A DNA stretch of 64,000 nucleotides from Geminicoccaceae bacterium (lineage in GTDB: Bacteria; Pseudomonadota; Alphaproteobacteria; Geminicoccales; Geminicoccaceae), in the NCBI GenBank assembly GCA_028279345.1, contig JANQNY010000077.1, forward strand, positions 170,775 through 234,774, read 5' to 3'. This document shows positions 46,584-55,578 of this stretch, piece by piece. Each line of letters opens with the position of its first letter. Within the stretch, counting starts at the first letter, position 1. The notes under the pieces were generated by a model. It was given only the letters and a program-made list of their open reading frames with translations, was not told the DNA's origin and made no database searches. The position numbers and the translations under genes were made by a program.

Positions 46584-48276
46584 CGCGAAGCTGTCCCAGG
46601 ATGCGGTGCACGGATTGGATGGAGACGGAGCCTTCGCCCACCGCGGACGCGACCCGCTTGACCGATTGAGCACGCGCATCGCCGACCGCGAAGACACCCG
46701 GCAGGCTGGTTTCCAGGGGCGTCGGCGGGCGATCGAGCGGCCAGACGTCCATCACCTCCGCACCCGTGCAGACGAAACCGTTGCGGTCACGCTTGACGTT
46801 GTCGCCGAGCCAGTCGGTGTTGGGAGCGGCACCGATCATGAGGAAGAGGTTGGTGACTGGGCGTTCCGCCTCGTCGCTCGTCCGGTTGTTGCGGAAGGTG
46901 ACCCGCTCCACGAAACGCTCACCGTGGAGGGCCGCGACCTCCGTATTGCGGTGCAGGGTGATCTTGGGTGACGCCTCGATCCTGCCGACGAGATAGTCCG
47001 ACATGCTGGCGGCGAGGCTGTCGCCGCGGATGAGCATGTGCACGTGACCCGCCAAGCGTGACAGGAAGATGGCCGCCTGGCCCGCGGAATTGCCGCCGCC
47101 CACGACCGCCACCTCCTCGTTCCGGCAAAGCTCGGCTTCGATGGCGGTCGCGGCGTAGTGGACGCCGTAACCCTCGTAGTCGGTCAGATTGGCCACGCCC
47201 AGCTTGCGGTAGGTGACGCCCGCAGCGACCACGATGCACCATGTCCGGACGACCGTGTCGTCCGCGAGCCGAATGAGGTAGGGCGCGCTGCTGCAGTCGA
47301 TGCTCGCGACCCGCTGCGGGACCGATATCACTGCGCCGAACTTCTGCGCCTGGACCTGAGCACGGCCGGCGAGCGCCTGTCCGGAGATACCGGTGGGGAA
47401 CCCCAGATAGTTCTCGATCTTGGAGCTCGTCGCAGCCTGACCGCCTGGCGCCTCGGCTTCGAGCACCAAGGTTCGTAGGCCTTCGGAGGCTGCGTAGACG
47501 GCCGTCGCCAAGCCCGAGGGGCCGGCGCCGACCACCGTCACGTCCCAGACCACCGAAGGGTCGGGCGCCTCGAAGAAGCCCAGCGCCTGCGCAAGCTCGC
47601 GATTGCTGGGGTTGGCGAGCGCACCTTCGGCAGCGTCGATGACGATGGGCAGGTTCAGATCTTCGGTGGCGCGTTCCGCGAGGCACGCGCGCGCCTTGTC
47701 GCTCGTCGGCGCGAGCAGCCGCACGGGATAGCCGTTGCGCCTGAGAAAGCGCTGGATACGGAGACTGTCACCGCCCCGGGCGTCACCGATTACGGTGACG
47801 CCGCCCTGCGCCTCCTCGATGAGCCCGACGCGCCGCAAGATCAGTGCGCGGGTGATGATCTCGCCGATGTCCGGCTCGGCCGTGAGCAGCTTGTGCAATT
47901 GCGCGCGCTTGATCCGCAGCACCTCGCCGTCTGCGCCCATTCGCCCGTCGACCAGGATCTTGCGGTCGTTGAAGAGGTCCAGCTCGCCGGTAAACCCGTG
48001 GCGCTGGTGCACCGTGATGACCTCGCCATTCAGGCTCGCGGGATCGACGATCTCGATCGAGCCCTCGAGGATGACGAAGCAGTCGACGGTGCGCTCGCCC
48101 CTGCTGAACAGGATCGTTCCCTTGGCAAGCCGTTCGCTGGTCCCGAAGGGCAGGCAACGCTCGATCTGCTCATCGCTAAGGGTGGGAAAGATCTGTGCAG
48201 TGCGCGTGTAAACGCTGCCTTCGCGCGGCGGTGGGGGCGCTTGCGCCTCGTCGGTGTCCTCAACGCGTAGCGACAT
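46576..48276 (-). CDS. Cyclic nucleotide-binding domain fused to thioredoxin reductase-like flavoprotein
   Basis: 566 residues. Residues about 28-150 are a CNB/CRP-type beta-roll (ERLAKGTILFSRGERTVDCF, EGSIEI, GFTGELDLFNDRK). Residues about 160-225 resemble a glutaredoxin/thioredoxin-like insert (LRIQRFLRRNGYPVRLL). Residues about 243-560 are a TrxB-like FAD/NADPH module: VTVVGAGPSGLATAVYAASEG, EAPGGQAATSSKIENYLGFP, VAVVGGGNSAGQAAIFLS and GVFAVGDARAQSVKRVASAVG. The redox CxxC of thioredoxin reductase is absent; VHYAAT occupies its place. The protein is therefore not a normal thioredoxin reductase; a different electron acceptor is likely, with activity possibly gated by the CNB domain. Confidence 0.85.
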   Translation of the reverse strand: MSLRVEDTDEAQAPPPPREGSVYTRTAQIFPTLSDEQIERCLPFGTSERLAKGTILFSRGERTVDCFVILEGSIEIVDPASLNGEVITVHQRHGFTGELDLFNDRKILVDGRMGADGEVLRIKRAQLHKLLTAEPDIGEIITRALILRRVGLIEEAQGGVTVIGDARGGDSLRIQRFLRRNGYPVRLLAPTSDKARACLAERATEDLNLPIVIDAAEGALANPSNRELAQALGFFEAPDPSVVWDVTVVGAGPSGLATAVYAASEGLRTLVLEAEAPGGQAATSSKIENYLGFPTGISGQALAGRAQVQAQKFGAVISVPQRVASIDCSSAPYLIRLADDTVVRTWCIVVAAGVTYRKLGVANLTDYEGYGVHYAATAIEAELCRNEEVAVVGGGNSAGQAAIFLSRLAGHVHMLIRGDSLAASMSDYLVGRIEASPKITLHRNTEVAALHGERFVERVTFRNNRTSDEAERPVTNLFLMIGAAPNTDWLGDNVKRDRNGFVCTGAEVMDVWPLDRPPTPLETSLPGVFAVGDARAQSVKRVASAVGEGSVSIQSVHRILGQLRDG

Positions 48277-48458
48277 GTGTCTGTGCTTGGCTCCAGCGTT
48301 CGGCTTGGGCGCCCATCGCCTAAGGGATTCGGCATGCGCTCTCGGTAGCGCGCGTTCGGGAGATAGGGAGCCTCGCCCCGGACATCCAGCGCAAGCGGCG
48401 GCATTCCCGCGCGGGCCACCTGCGGCCCCCGCCGGTGACCACGTAGTGCCTCGCAGAT

Positions 48459-49304
48459 CTAAATCTGTTCCATCATTTGCCTAAGTGCAGCAAGTAAGTC
48501 GGCTTCGTCATCATAAACCAACTCATGCTTACTGCGCCAAGCGATGGAAAGGGCGCATTTTACAGTCGCCCATTGCAGTAACCTTTGTTGATCAACAGCA
48601 AATAGTCTACTCCACAAGCTGCTGAGGTGCTTAATTCTCTTTGGGCTGCGGACTAGGCCGGGCACGCCCTTGGGATTTCGGAAGGCATTGGCGAGTTCGT
48701 ACGTCCGCTCGCCGAGCACGCCTTTTGCATCGAACGCGCAATAACCGCGGTCGCCTCGGCGGACGTTGTCGTGGTGCAGGTCGCCGTGCAGCGGCCGAAC
48801 GTCGACCATCGATGAGAGCAGATACCGAGCGACCACCTGACTGCGCTCGACGTTGTGGCGCAGTTCTGGTGCGTAACACGCACCGAATCGAAGGTCGAGC
48901 AGAGCGCGAAACCAATCGTGCAATGTCGGCAAATCGATGCCGAGCGCGGGATTGCCCTGGTGGATGGTATTTGCCACCTGAACCAGCTCGACATTGGCTT
49001 GGTCGTCTTGGCCGTTGCGAGACAAGTCACCGAGTGATGGCCCATCGAGCCACTCCAAGAGCACGGCGCCATTGGACTGCGCGTACACCTTGGCGACGCC
49101 CTGGCCAGCCATGGCCGAGAGAAACGCAACGCCGGGGCGCTCGTTTCTCATGTCACGATCCTTGTAGATCTTGAGAGCGGCCCGCCTGCCCTCCCTGCAC
49201 CGGACCTTCCAGATTCGGGCGATGGACGTCTCGTCGACAAGCTCGGCCGACGAGATTTGAAACGCCGTTCGTGCGTCGAGCGGAACGCGATGTAGTGCTT
49301 CCAT
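48459..49304 (-). CDS. Aminoglycoside/hydroxyurea antibiotic kinase-family protein (APH(6)-like)
   Basis: 281 residues of the protein-kinase-like fold. The nucleotide Lys is in AALKIYKDRD (about 49), the catalytic loop is PLHGDLHHDNV (about 185) and the metal Asp is in AFDAKGVLGE. The order fits the APH(6) streptomycin-kinase group, whose chromosomal members usually have unknown small-molecule substrates. The ATG lacks a good ribosome binding site; other starts are in-frame upstream but run into non-homologous sequence. The 3' end is richer in A and T than neighbouring genes, a possible sign of recent arrival. Resistance is not demonstrated. Confidence 0.75.
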   Translation of the reverse strand: MEALHRVPLDARTAFQISSAELVDETSIARIWKVRCREGRRAALKIYKDRDMRNERPGVAFLSAMAGQGVAKVYAQSNGAVLLEWLDGPSLGDLSRNGQDDQANVELVQVANTIHQGNPALGIDLPTLHDWFRALLDLRFGACYAPELRHNVERSQVVARYLLSSMVDVRPLHGDLHHDNVRRGDRGYCAFDAKGVLGERTYELANAFRNPKGVPGLVRSPKRIKHLSSLWSRLFAVDQQRLLQWATVKCALSIAWRSKHELVYDDEADLLAALRQMMEQI

Positions 49305-49465
49305 GGATGGAGGTTGGCCACCGCCAACTCGGTCGGCAAGGTAGCCGGCGCTAGACGCGCGGCATTGGCGCGTGCCTGCTCTCGCTGCCATCGTGGCCCT
49401 GCAAGAACGAAGGATCGCTTCGCCGGGCCTTGCGCCGCAGCCGCAAACTGGGCGACAATCTGCAT

Positions 49466-49640
49466 GTGACGGTGTCCTTCGGGACCGAAGAGGGAAGCCG
49501 GTGCGGTGCGTGAGCACCCATGCCGGCGCTGCCCCCGCAACTGTGGGCGGCGAGCCTCCAGCCCAAGACGCCACTGACCGCGAGCGGTCGGGAAGGCGGG
49601 TTGGAGGCGGTGAGCCGCGAGCCAGGAGACCTGCCGTCAC
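49466..49640 (+). ncRNA. Cobalamin riboswitch
   Basis: The B12 box AGCCAGGAGACCTGCC is at 49620-49635. The P1 stem pairs GTGACGG (49466-49472) with CCGTCAC (49634-49640). Between them are GGGAAGCCGGTGC, GCCCCCGCAACTGTG, GCCACTG and GGGAAGGC in the order of the cobalamin aptamer. It precedes the small gene, cobW and the DUF1289 gene, and should lower their expression when adenosylcobalamin is abundant. Confidence 0.93.
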
Positions 49641-49760
49641 GTGGATCACCCGAACAGCCGGGCGGGGTGCCCCGGTGGGAGGCAGAGATGCGCGACGACA
49701 CCCGAAGATCGTTCCGCCCGCCGCAGCGACGCGCAGCACGCGTCGGATCGGGCGGCAGCC

Positions 49761-50039
49761 ATGGCGCCTGACAGCTACCGCCGGGCCGACCCCAACGGCG
49801 TGATTGCCCGGTTCGCCACCAGCGCAGCGATCGGCCGCTCGCCGGAGGGCACCTATCTGGCCTGGCGCTGGAGCCTGCGCGATGGGCTCGACCCGGCTGT
49901 GGCGGCCGCCATCGTGCTGGAGGCCGGTGCCGGCCGCTGGCGGCGCCCAGCCCAACGACGCCTGCGCCGGCTGCTTGAGTGCACGCGCCGCTTCGCGCTT
50001 CTGCCAGTCAACGACAACGCACATCTCGAGGAGGGCTGA
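49761..50039 (+). CDS. Small hypothetical protein between the cobalamin riboswitch and cobW
   Basis: 92 residues, Arg- and Ala-rich, starting MAPDSYRRADPNGVIARFAT and including EGTYLAWRWSLRDGLDPAVA. No domain recognised. Stop is 4 bases before the cobW start, so it is in the riboswitch-controlled transcript. Ribosome binding site is weak (GGGCGG). A 27-codon frame starting ATG at 49688 after GGGAGGCAG overlaps its 5' end and could be a leader ORF. Confidence 0.5.
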   Translation: MAPDSYRRADPNGVIARFATSAAIGRSPEGTYLAWRWSLRDGLDPAVAAAIVLEAGAGRWRRPAQRRLRRLLECTRRFALLPVNDNAHLEEG

Positions 50040-50043
50040 GGCC

Positions 50044-51090
50044 ATGTCCGCCCGGATTCCCGCCACCGTCGTCACCGGTTTTCTCGGCGCCGGCAAGACG
50101 ACGCTCATCCGCCACCTCGCCGGCCAGGCTCAAGGCAAGCGGCTTGCCTTTCTGATCAACGAGTTCGGCGATCTGGGTGTCGACCGTGAGGTGCTCACCG
50201 GCTGTGGCATCGAAGGCTGCGCCGAGGACGAGGTGATCGAGCTCGCCAATGGCTGCATCTGCTGCACGGTGGCCGACGACTTCCTGCCGGCGATGCAGCA
50301 GATCCTCGCGCGCGAGCCGGGCCCCGACCACGTCATCATCGAGACGTCCGGCCTCGCCCTGCCGAAGCCGCTGATCCAGGCCTTCACCTGGCCCGACGTC
50401 AGGAGCCGGCTCACCGTCGACGGCGTCGTGGTCGTCTGCGACGCGGACGCCGTCGCCAAGGGTCTCTTTGCCACCGATCCCGATGCGGTGCAGCGTTTGC
50501 GTGAGGCTGACGAGGCCATCGACCACGAGACGCCCCTGGAGGAGCTGTTCGAGGAGCAGCTCGGCTCCGCCGACCTCGTCATCGTCAACAAGGCGGACTG
50601 CGTCGACGCGGCGGTTCGCGCCCGGGTCGAGGCGGCGATCCGGCGCGAGACGCGCCCGGGCGTGCCGCTCATTTGGGTGGAGCACGGCCGCATCGACCCC
50701 AAGGCCGCACTCGGACTCGGCATCGCCGCCGAGGACGATCTCGCCAGCCGCAAGTCACACCATGGCGACGGCGAGCCGCACGATCATGACGACTTCAGGA
50801 GCATCGTCGTCGACGTGCCGCGGCTTGCAGACGCGGACGGGTTCGCCGAGCGACTGGAGCAGGTCATCCGCGACCACGACTTGTTGCGGGTGAAAGGGTT
50901 CCTCGCGGTCGAGGGCAAGGCGATGCGGCAGGTGCTGCAGGCGGTCGGTCCGCGCATCGAGCGCTACTATGATCGGCCATGGTCTGCAGGCGAGGGCGCG
51001 AGCGGAACCCTCGTCGTGATCGCGGAGACCGCGGCACTCGGCAAGCCGGAACCGGTCCGCCGCGCCATCGTCGAGGCAACGCGTTCATGA
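50044..51090 (+). CDS. cobW: CobW family GTP-binding metallochaperone
   Basis: 348 residues of the G3E GTPase family. Walker A VTGFLGAGKTTLIRHL (residues 9-24), the metal-binding NGCICCTV (about 74-81), NKAD guanine motif in LVIVNKADCVD, and a His/Asp patch HHGDGEPHDHDDF around 240-252. CobW is linked to cobalt delivery for cobalamin synthesis, and the upstream riboswitch supports that over the zinc-chaperone relatives. The ATG is preceded by GGAGGGCTGAGG. The stop overlaps the next gene (ATGA). Confidence 0.93.
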   Translation: MSARIPATVVTGFLGAGKTTLIRHLAGQAQGKRLAFLINEFGDLGVDREVLTGCGIEGCAEDEVIELANGCICCTVADDFLPAMQQILAREPGPDHVIIETSGLALPKPLIQAFTWPDVRSRLTVDGVVVVCDADAVAKGLFATDPDAVQRLREADEAIDHETPLEELFEEQLGSADLVIVNKADCVDAAVRARVEAAIRRETRPGVPLIWVEHGRIDPKAALGLGIAAEDDLASRKSHHGDGEPHDHDDFRSIVVDVPRLADADGFAERLEQVIRDHDLLRVKGFLAVEGKAMRQVLQAVGPRIERYYDRPWSAGEGASGTLVVIAETAALGKPEPVRRAIVEATRS

Positions 51091-51998
51091 GTTCGGCCGA
51101 CACGTTGCTGCCGTCGCCCTGTGTCGGCATCTGCGAGCTCGACGAAGCGACCGGCTGGTGCATCGGCTGCGGCCGCGAGGGCGACGAGTTGTTCGGCTGG
51201 GGTGAGCTGAGCGAACGGGAGCAGCGCGCGATCTGGGCCAAGCTCCCCGAGCGGCTCACGAAGCTCGAGCGAGACGTGCGCCTCCTGCCTTGGAGCGGTG
51301 CGGCGCTGATCGACCGGCTTATTGCGTTGACGACGGCCCCCGGCACCGTTTGGAGCGTCGGCGTGAGCGGCGCGTCTGCCGAATTTCTGGGTACTGCCGA
51401 TGCGCCCGTTGTCGCGACTCGCGACCGCGGAGGCCTCGTTGCGCGCCATCCAGGCGGTGCGTTGCGGATCGAGACACCCGCCGGGCTGCGCGGGTTCCTG
51501 AGTACGAGGCGCGATGGCGCCGAGCTGGTGTTGGCGCTGCATAATGCGCGCGTGCGGACGACGTCGCCGTCGGTGCTGACGGAACTCGGTGTGGATCAGA
51601 CGCCTCTGGCGGCGTCGGCACCGGCACCGCTGTTTGATCTTGGTGTCGGTGCGGGCGGCATTCGCTTCTGCGTGCGCGCGACCGATCGCGCGCTGGTGGG
51701 GCTGCTGCGCACGGCGACGGGCCTGCCGATCCTGCAGCAGCCCGAGCTGCTTGCAGTGTTGGCTGGCGCAAGTCCCACGCGCGTGCTGCTGTCGCCGGTC
51801 GGGCGGATCGAGGTGACCAGCCGCATTCCACCGCGGGACGGCGCGTCGCCTGCTGGACCGCACACCCACCTGCTGCCCGACAGGATCGATAGCGCCACCG
51901 ATCGTCGCCTCGGGGTCCCGTTGCCGGACGGCTATGTGGCGTGTGCGCGCGTCTTCATTCGTCCCGAGGCGGCGGCTGGGGTCATCGAGCTGGCCTGA
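51087..51998 (+). CDS. DUF1289-containing protein with long C-terminal domain
   Basis: 303 residues. An N-terminal DUF1289 zinc-finger-like motif PCVGICELDEATGWCIGCGR (residues 9-28) with the usual helix is followed by about 230 residues of an unassigned, beta-rich domain (ending GVPLPDGYVACARVFIRPEA). It overlaps cobW by 4 nt and is presumably controlled by the same cobalamin riboswitch. A role in cobalt or iron handling is possible but not shown. Confidence 0.75.
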   Translation: MSSADTLLPSPCVGICELDEATGWCIGCGREGDELFGWGELSEREQRAIWAKLPERLTKLERDVRLLPWSGAALIDRLIALTTAPGTVWSVGVSGASAEFLGTADAPVVATRDRGGLVARHPGGALRIETPAGLRGFLSTRRDGAELVLALHNARVRTTSPSVLTELGVDQTPLAASAPAPLFDLGVGAGGIRFCVRATDRALVGLLRTATGLPILQQPELLAVLAGASPTRVLLSPVGRIEVTSRIPPRDGASPAGPHTHLLPDRIDSATDRRLGVPLPDGYVACARVFIRPEAAAGVIELA

Positions 51999-52018
51999 CG
52001 TGTCGACGCCTTCGCCGC

Positions 52019-52969
52019 TCAGCGGAGATAGGTTTCCGCGATTGCGTTGCTCTGCTCGACATTCTCCTCGATGAAGTTCGTCAAGAACTCGTGCATGCCG
52101 TAGGCGAAGACGTCCTCGACGCCGAGATCGCGGATGCGGGCGTACCGCGCCCGGGCGAGATCGAGGGCCGGGTTCTTGCCGGTGTCGTAGTCGCTGGCGA
52201 TCGCCATCAGGTAGCGGTCGACCTGCGAGAGGGATGCCGCCAGGGAGCGTGGCATCTCGGGCCGTAGGATGACCAGCTCGGCGACGTTTCGCGGGCGCAC
52301 GGGTTCACGATAGACATAGGCGTAGGTGCGCGCTGCTGAGAGCGCCCGAAGGAGCGCCGACCACTGGAAGTAATCGACAGCGGAGCCGACCGGTGCGTGG
52401 TCGGGCAGCAGCACGTGGTACTTGACGTCGAGAATGCGCGCGGTGTTGTCGCCGCGCTCCATGAAGTGGCCGAGTTGCAGGAACCAGTAGGCGTCCGAGC
52501 GCAGCATGGTGCCGGCCGTGGCACCGCGCACGGCGGCAGCCGAATACTGTACCCAGTCTAGCAGTTCGGCGAGATCGTCGTTCGCCTGCGCCTGTACGGC
52601 GCGACGGTCGAACTCCAGCCAGAGGGTGTTGAGGGCTTCCCAGGTGGCTTGCGTCAATGCCGTGCGCACGGCGCGGCCGTTGCGTCGGGCAAAGTCGATG
52701 CAGGCGACGATGCTCGAGGGGTTCTCCCGGTCGAACACGAGATGGTGGATGGCGGGTTCGGGGGTCACATCGGAATGGACGGCAAAGTAGCTGTCCTCGC
52801 AACCCGCAGACACGATTGCCGAGTGCCAGACGCCGCCCTCACCGTCATGACCACGCTCCGCCGGCAGCGTTGCGAGGCGCAGCGTCACATCCACCAGTCG
52901 CGCCGTGTTCTCCGCCCGCTCGGCATACCGGCCCAACCAGAAGAGATTGTCGGCGACGCGGCTCAGCAT
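52019..52969 (-). CDS. Alpha-E domain-containing protein (DUF403)
   Basis: 316 residues, all-helical, beginning MLSRVADNLFWLGRYAERAEN, the diagnostic start of the alpha-E family, with RSDAYWFLQLGHFMERGDNT in the middle. Members accompany circularly permuted ATP-grasp proteins and often transglutaminase-like proteases in a predicted peptide-tagging or peptide-synthesis system. Here it lies 7 nt downstream of the ATP-grasp gene. Confidence 0.93.
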   Translation of the reverse strand: MLSRVADNLFWLGRYAERAENTARLVDVTLRLATLPAERGHDGEGGVWHSAIVSAGCEDSYFAVHSDVTPEPAIHHLVFDRENPSSIVACIDFARRNGRAVRTALTQATWEALNTLWLEFDRRAVQAQANDDLAELLDWVQYSAAAVRGATAGTMLRSDAYWFLQLGHFMERGDNTARILDVKYHVLLPDHAPVGSAVDYFQWSALLRALSAARTYAYVYREPVRPRNVAELVILRPEMPRSLAASLSQVDRYLMAIASDYDTGKNPALDLARARYARIRDLGVEDVFAYGMHEFLTNFIEENVEQSNAIAETYLR

Positions 52970-52976
52970 GGCCCGA

Positions 52977-54419
52977 TCACCCGTGCGTGTCCGCGAGCAC
53001 CCAAGTGTCCTTGGTGCCGCCACCTTGGCTCGAATTCACCACGAGCGAGCCTTCGCGCAGGGCGACCCGCGTCAGCCCGCCGGCGACGATGGTCACCTGC
53101 TCGCCGGTGAGCACGAAGGGCCTGAGGTCGAGATGGCGCGGGGCCACGCCGCTCTCGACGAAGGTCGGCGCAGCGCTCAGCGCCAGCGTCGGCTGCGCGA
53201 TGTAGTTCTGGGGTGCTGCGTCGAGGCGTTCGGCGAAGGCTGCGCGCTCCTCGGCCGTGGCGGTCGGGCCGACGAGCATCCCGTAGCCGCCCGAGCCATG
53301 TACTTCCTTCACCACCAGCTCCTGGAGCCGCTCGCGGACATGGGCGTGGCTCTCGGGTTCTGAGCAGTCCCAGGTCGGCACGTTGTTGAGGATCGGCTTC
53401 TCGCCCAGATAGAAGTCGATCATCTTCGGCACGTGGATGTAGGTGGCCTTGTCGTCGGCGACGCCTGTGCCGATGGCGTTGGCCAAGTTCACCTTGCCTG
53501 CGCGGTAGGCACGCATCAGGCCCGGCACGCCCAGCATGCTGTCCTCGCGGAAGACCTCGGGATCGAGAAACGGGTCATCGATGCGGCGGTAGAGGACATC
53601 GACGCGCCGCGGGCCCTCGGTCGTGCGCATGAAGACCTCATCACCCTCGACGAAGAGGTCGGCCCCCTCGACCAGCTCTACCCCCATCCGATCGGCCAGA
53701 TAGGAGTGCTCGAAGTAGGCGCTGTTGTAGAGGCCGGGGGTGAGCAGTGCGACCGTCGGTTCATCATCGCAGGCGCGCGGCGCGAGCGAGCGCAACGTCG
53801 CCAGGAGTGCATCCGGGTAGTGATCGACCGGGCGGATTCGATGGCGGGCGCAGAGGTCCGGAAAGAGCCGCATCATCATCTCGCGGTTCTCGAGCATGTA
53901 CGAGACGCCCGATGGGGTCCGGAGATTGTCCTCCAGCACGTAGAATTCCTCGGGTCCGGTGCGCACGATGTCGATGCCAGCGATGGTGGTGTAGGCGCGG
54001 TGGGGCAGGACGAGCCCGGCCATCTCGCGCACATAGGCCGGATGCTGGAGGACCTGCGCTTCCGGGATCACGCCGGCCCTGAGGATCTCGCGGCTGTGAT
54101 AGATGTCGTGGAGGAAGGCGTTCAGCGCGCGGACCCGCTGTTCGAGACCACGCTCGAGCACGGCCCACTCATTGGCGGCGATCACGCGTGGGACGATGTC
54201 GAAGGGGATGATTCGTTCGGGGTCGGCGCCGGCGCTGTAGACGGCGAAGGTGATGCCGATGCGCCGAAACAGGAACTCCGCTTCGCGGCGTTTCAGCTCG
54301 ACGAGTTCGCTGGGCGTTCGTTCGAGCCAGGCGGCGACGCCCCGATAGCTCGGGCTGATGCCGCCGTCGGGCGCGTACATCTCGTTGAAGAACGCGGCGG
54401 GTGGTACGGCCTCGTCCAT
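52977..54419 (-). CDS. Circularly permuted type 2 ATP-grasp protein (DUF404/DUF407)
   Basis: 480 residues. FNEMYAPDGGISPSYRGVA opens the protein; YVLEDNLRTPSGVSYMLENR, VDVLYRRIDDPFLDPEVF, IGTGVADDKATYIHVPKMI and VVKEVHGSGGYGMLVGP are the conserved blocks of the permuted ATP-grasp family. Such enzymes are predicted to form amide bonds. Start at ATG 54419, ten bases after GGAGG. It forms a two-gene operon with the alpha-E gene; no transglutaminase gene is next to them in this window. Confidence 0.93.
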   Translation of the reverse strand: MDEAVPPAAFFNEMYAPDGGISPSYRGVAAWLERTPSELVELKRREAEFLFRRIGITFAVYSAGADPERIIPFDIVPRVIAANEWAVLERGLEQRVRALNAFLHDIYHSREILRAGVIPEAQVLQHPAYVREMAGLVLPHRAYTTIAGIDIVRTGPEEFYVLEDNLRTPSGVSYMLENREMMMRLFPDLCARHRIRPVDHYPDALLATLRSLAPRACDDEPTVALLTPGLYNSAYFEHSYLADRMGVELVEGADLFVEGDEVFMRTTEGPRRVDVLYRRIDDPFLDPEVFREDSMLGVPGLMRAYRAGKVNLANAIGTGVADDKATYIHVPKMIDFYLGEKPILNNVPTWDCSEPESHAHVRERLQELVVKEVHGSGGYGMLVGPTATAEERAAFAERLDAAPQNYIAQPTLALSAAPTFVESGVAPRHLDLRPFVLTGEQVTIVAGGLTRVALREGSLVVNSSQGGGTKDTWVLADTHG

Positions 54420-54519
54420 CGCTGAAGGTCCTCCGGAACGTTGCCGGCAATGGAGCATGGAGCAAAGAGTGTGCCGCGCAAGCCCATCCACCGCACCCGC
54501 TGTCACCGGGAGACCGCGA

Positions 54520-55578
54520 ATGACCGATCATCTGCCCGCAGCCGCGCTCGTCGACCTCGCCGAGGTCCTCCTGGTTGCGGCCGGCATGGCGACGGACAAG
54601 GCGACGGTGACCGCGGAACTTCTGGTCGAAGCCGATCTCTTGGGCCACACGACGCACGGCCTCCAGCTCCTCAGACCTTACCTGGCTGCCCTCGATGCGG
54701 GCACGATGCAAGGGGAGGGGGCACCGACGACCCTCAACGACACGGGTGCTACGCAGGTCTGGGCCGGCCACCGCCTGCCGGGCCTGTGGCTCACGGCGCT
54801 TGCCGTCGAGGCAGCGTCGGCTCGAGCCGCAGCGCAGGGGATGGGGGCGATCGCCGTGCGCGAGAGCCACCACATCGGCTGCCTGGCGGTGTTCCTCGAG
54901 CGCGCGACCGATCGTGGCCAGCTCGTCCTCTTGTCGAGCTCGGATCCGAGCACCGCTAGCGTCGCGCCCCATGGTGGCAGGACGCCGGTGATGACGCCCA
55001 ACCCGATGGCCATCGGCATCCCCACCGACGGGGACCCCATTCTCGCCGACATCAGCACCTCGATCACCACCAACGGCATGTCCGGGCGACTGGCCGCCGA
55101 AGGCCGGCGCTTCGACCACCCATGGCTGATCGACGGGGCCGGCCATCGGAGCGACGACCCGCAGGTCCTGCAGGCCGACCCGCCGGGCGCGATCCTTCCG
55201 GTCGGCGGGCTGGATCACGGCCATAAGGGCTTTGCCTTGGGTCTTTGGGTGGAGGCGTTGACCCAGGCGCTGGCTGGCTTCGGCCGCGCGGATCGACCGA
55301 CCGAGTGGGGAGCCTCGGTGTTCGCGATGGTGCTCGATCCGCAGGCCTTCGCAGGGCGTGAGGCCTTTGTCCGGCAGACGGCGTGGCTCCGTGACGCGTG
55401 CTTGGCGGCGGCGCCGGCCAAAGGCTCCTCGGGTGTGCGCATGCCTGGCGAGCGCGGGCTCGAGCGCAAGCGTCGTGCACTCGCGGAAGGGCTGCAGCTC
55501 TACCCCGGCATGCTCGACGGCCTGCGCGCGGAGGCGATGCTTCGCGGCGTCGCCTGGTCGGCCGCACTAGGCGACTGA
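54520..55578 (+). CDS. Ldh2-family malate/L-lactate/ureidoglycolate-type dehydrogenase
   Basis: 352 residues of the malate/L-sulfolactate/ureidoglycolate dehydrogenase family (PF02615). Early motif EADLLGHTTHGLQLLRPYL, catalytic His region IAVRESHHIGCLAVF, NAD-binding LLSSSDPSTASVAPHGG and TPNPMAIGIPTDGDP, then LDHGHKGFALGLWVEAL. It oxidises a 2-hydroxy acid with NAD(P). Its last 79 bp overlap the convergent ynjD 3' end on the other strand, an unusually deep overlap. The substrate is undetermined. Confidence 0.88.
   Translation: MTDHLPAAALVDLAEVLLVAAGMATDKATVTAELLVEADLLGHTTHGLQLLRPYLAALDAGTMQGEGAPTTLNDTGATQVWAGHRLPGLWLTALAVEAASARAAAQGMGAIAVRESHHIGCLAVFLERATDRGQLVLLSSSDPSTASVAPHGGRTPVMTPNPMAIGIPTDGDPILADISTSITTNGMSGRLAAEGRRFDHPWLIDGAGHRSDDPQVLQADPPGAILPVGGLDHGHKGFALGLWVEALTQALAGFGRADRPTEWGASVFAMVLDPQAFAGREAFVRQTAWLRDACLAAAPAKGSSGVRMPGERGLERKRRALAEGLQLYPGMLDGLRAEAMLRGVAWSAALGD

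Noticed and set aside
49305..50108. N-terminal extension of the APH-like gene reaching to 50108
   Set aside because: The extension would run antisense through the cobalamin riboswitch and small gene and has no kinase homology; the family fold begins near 49304.
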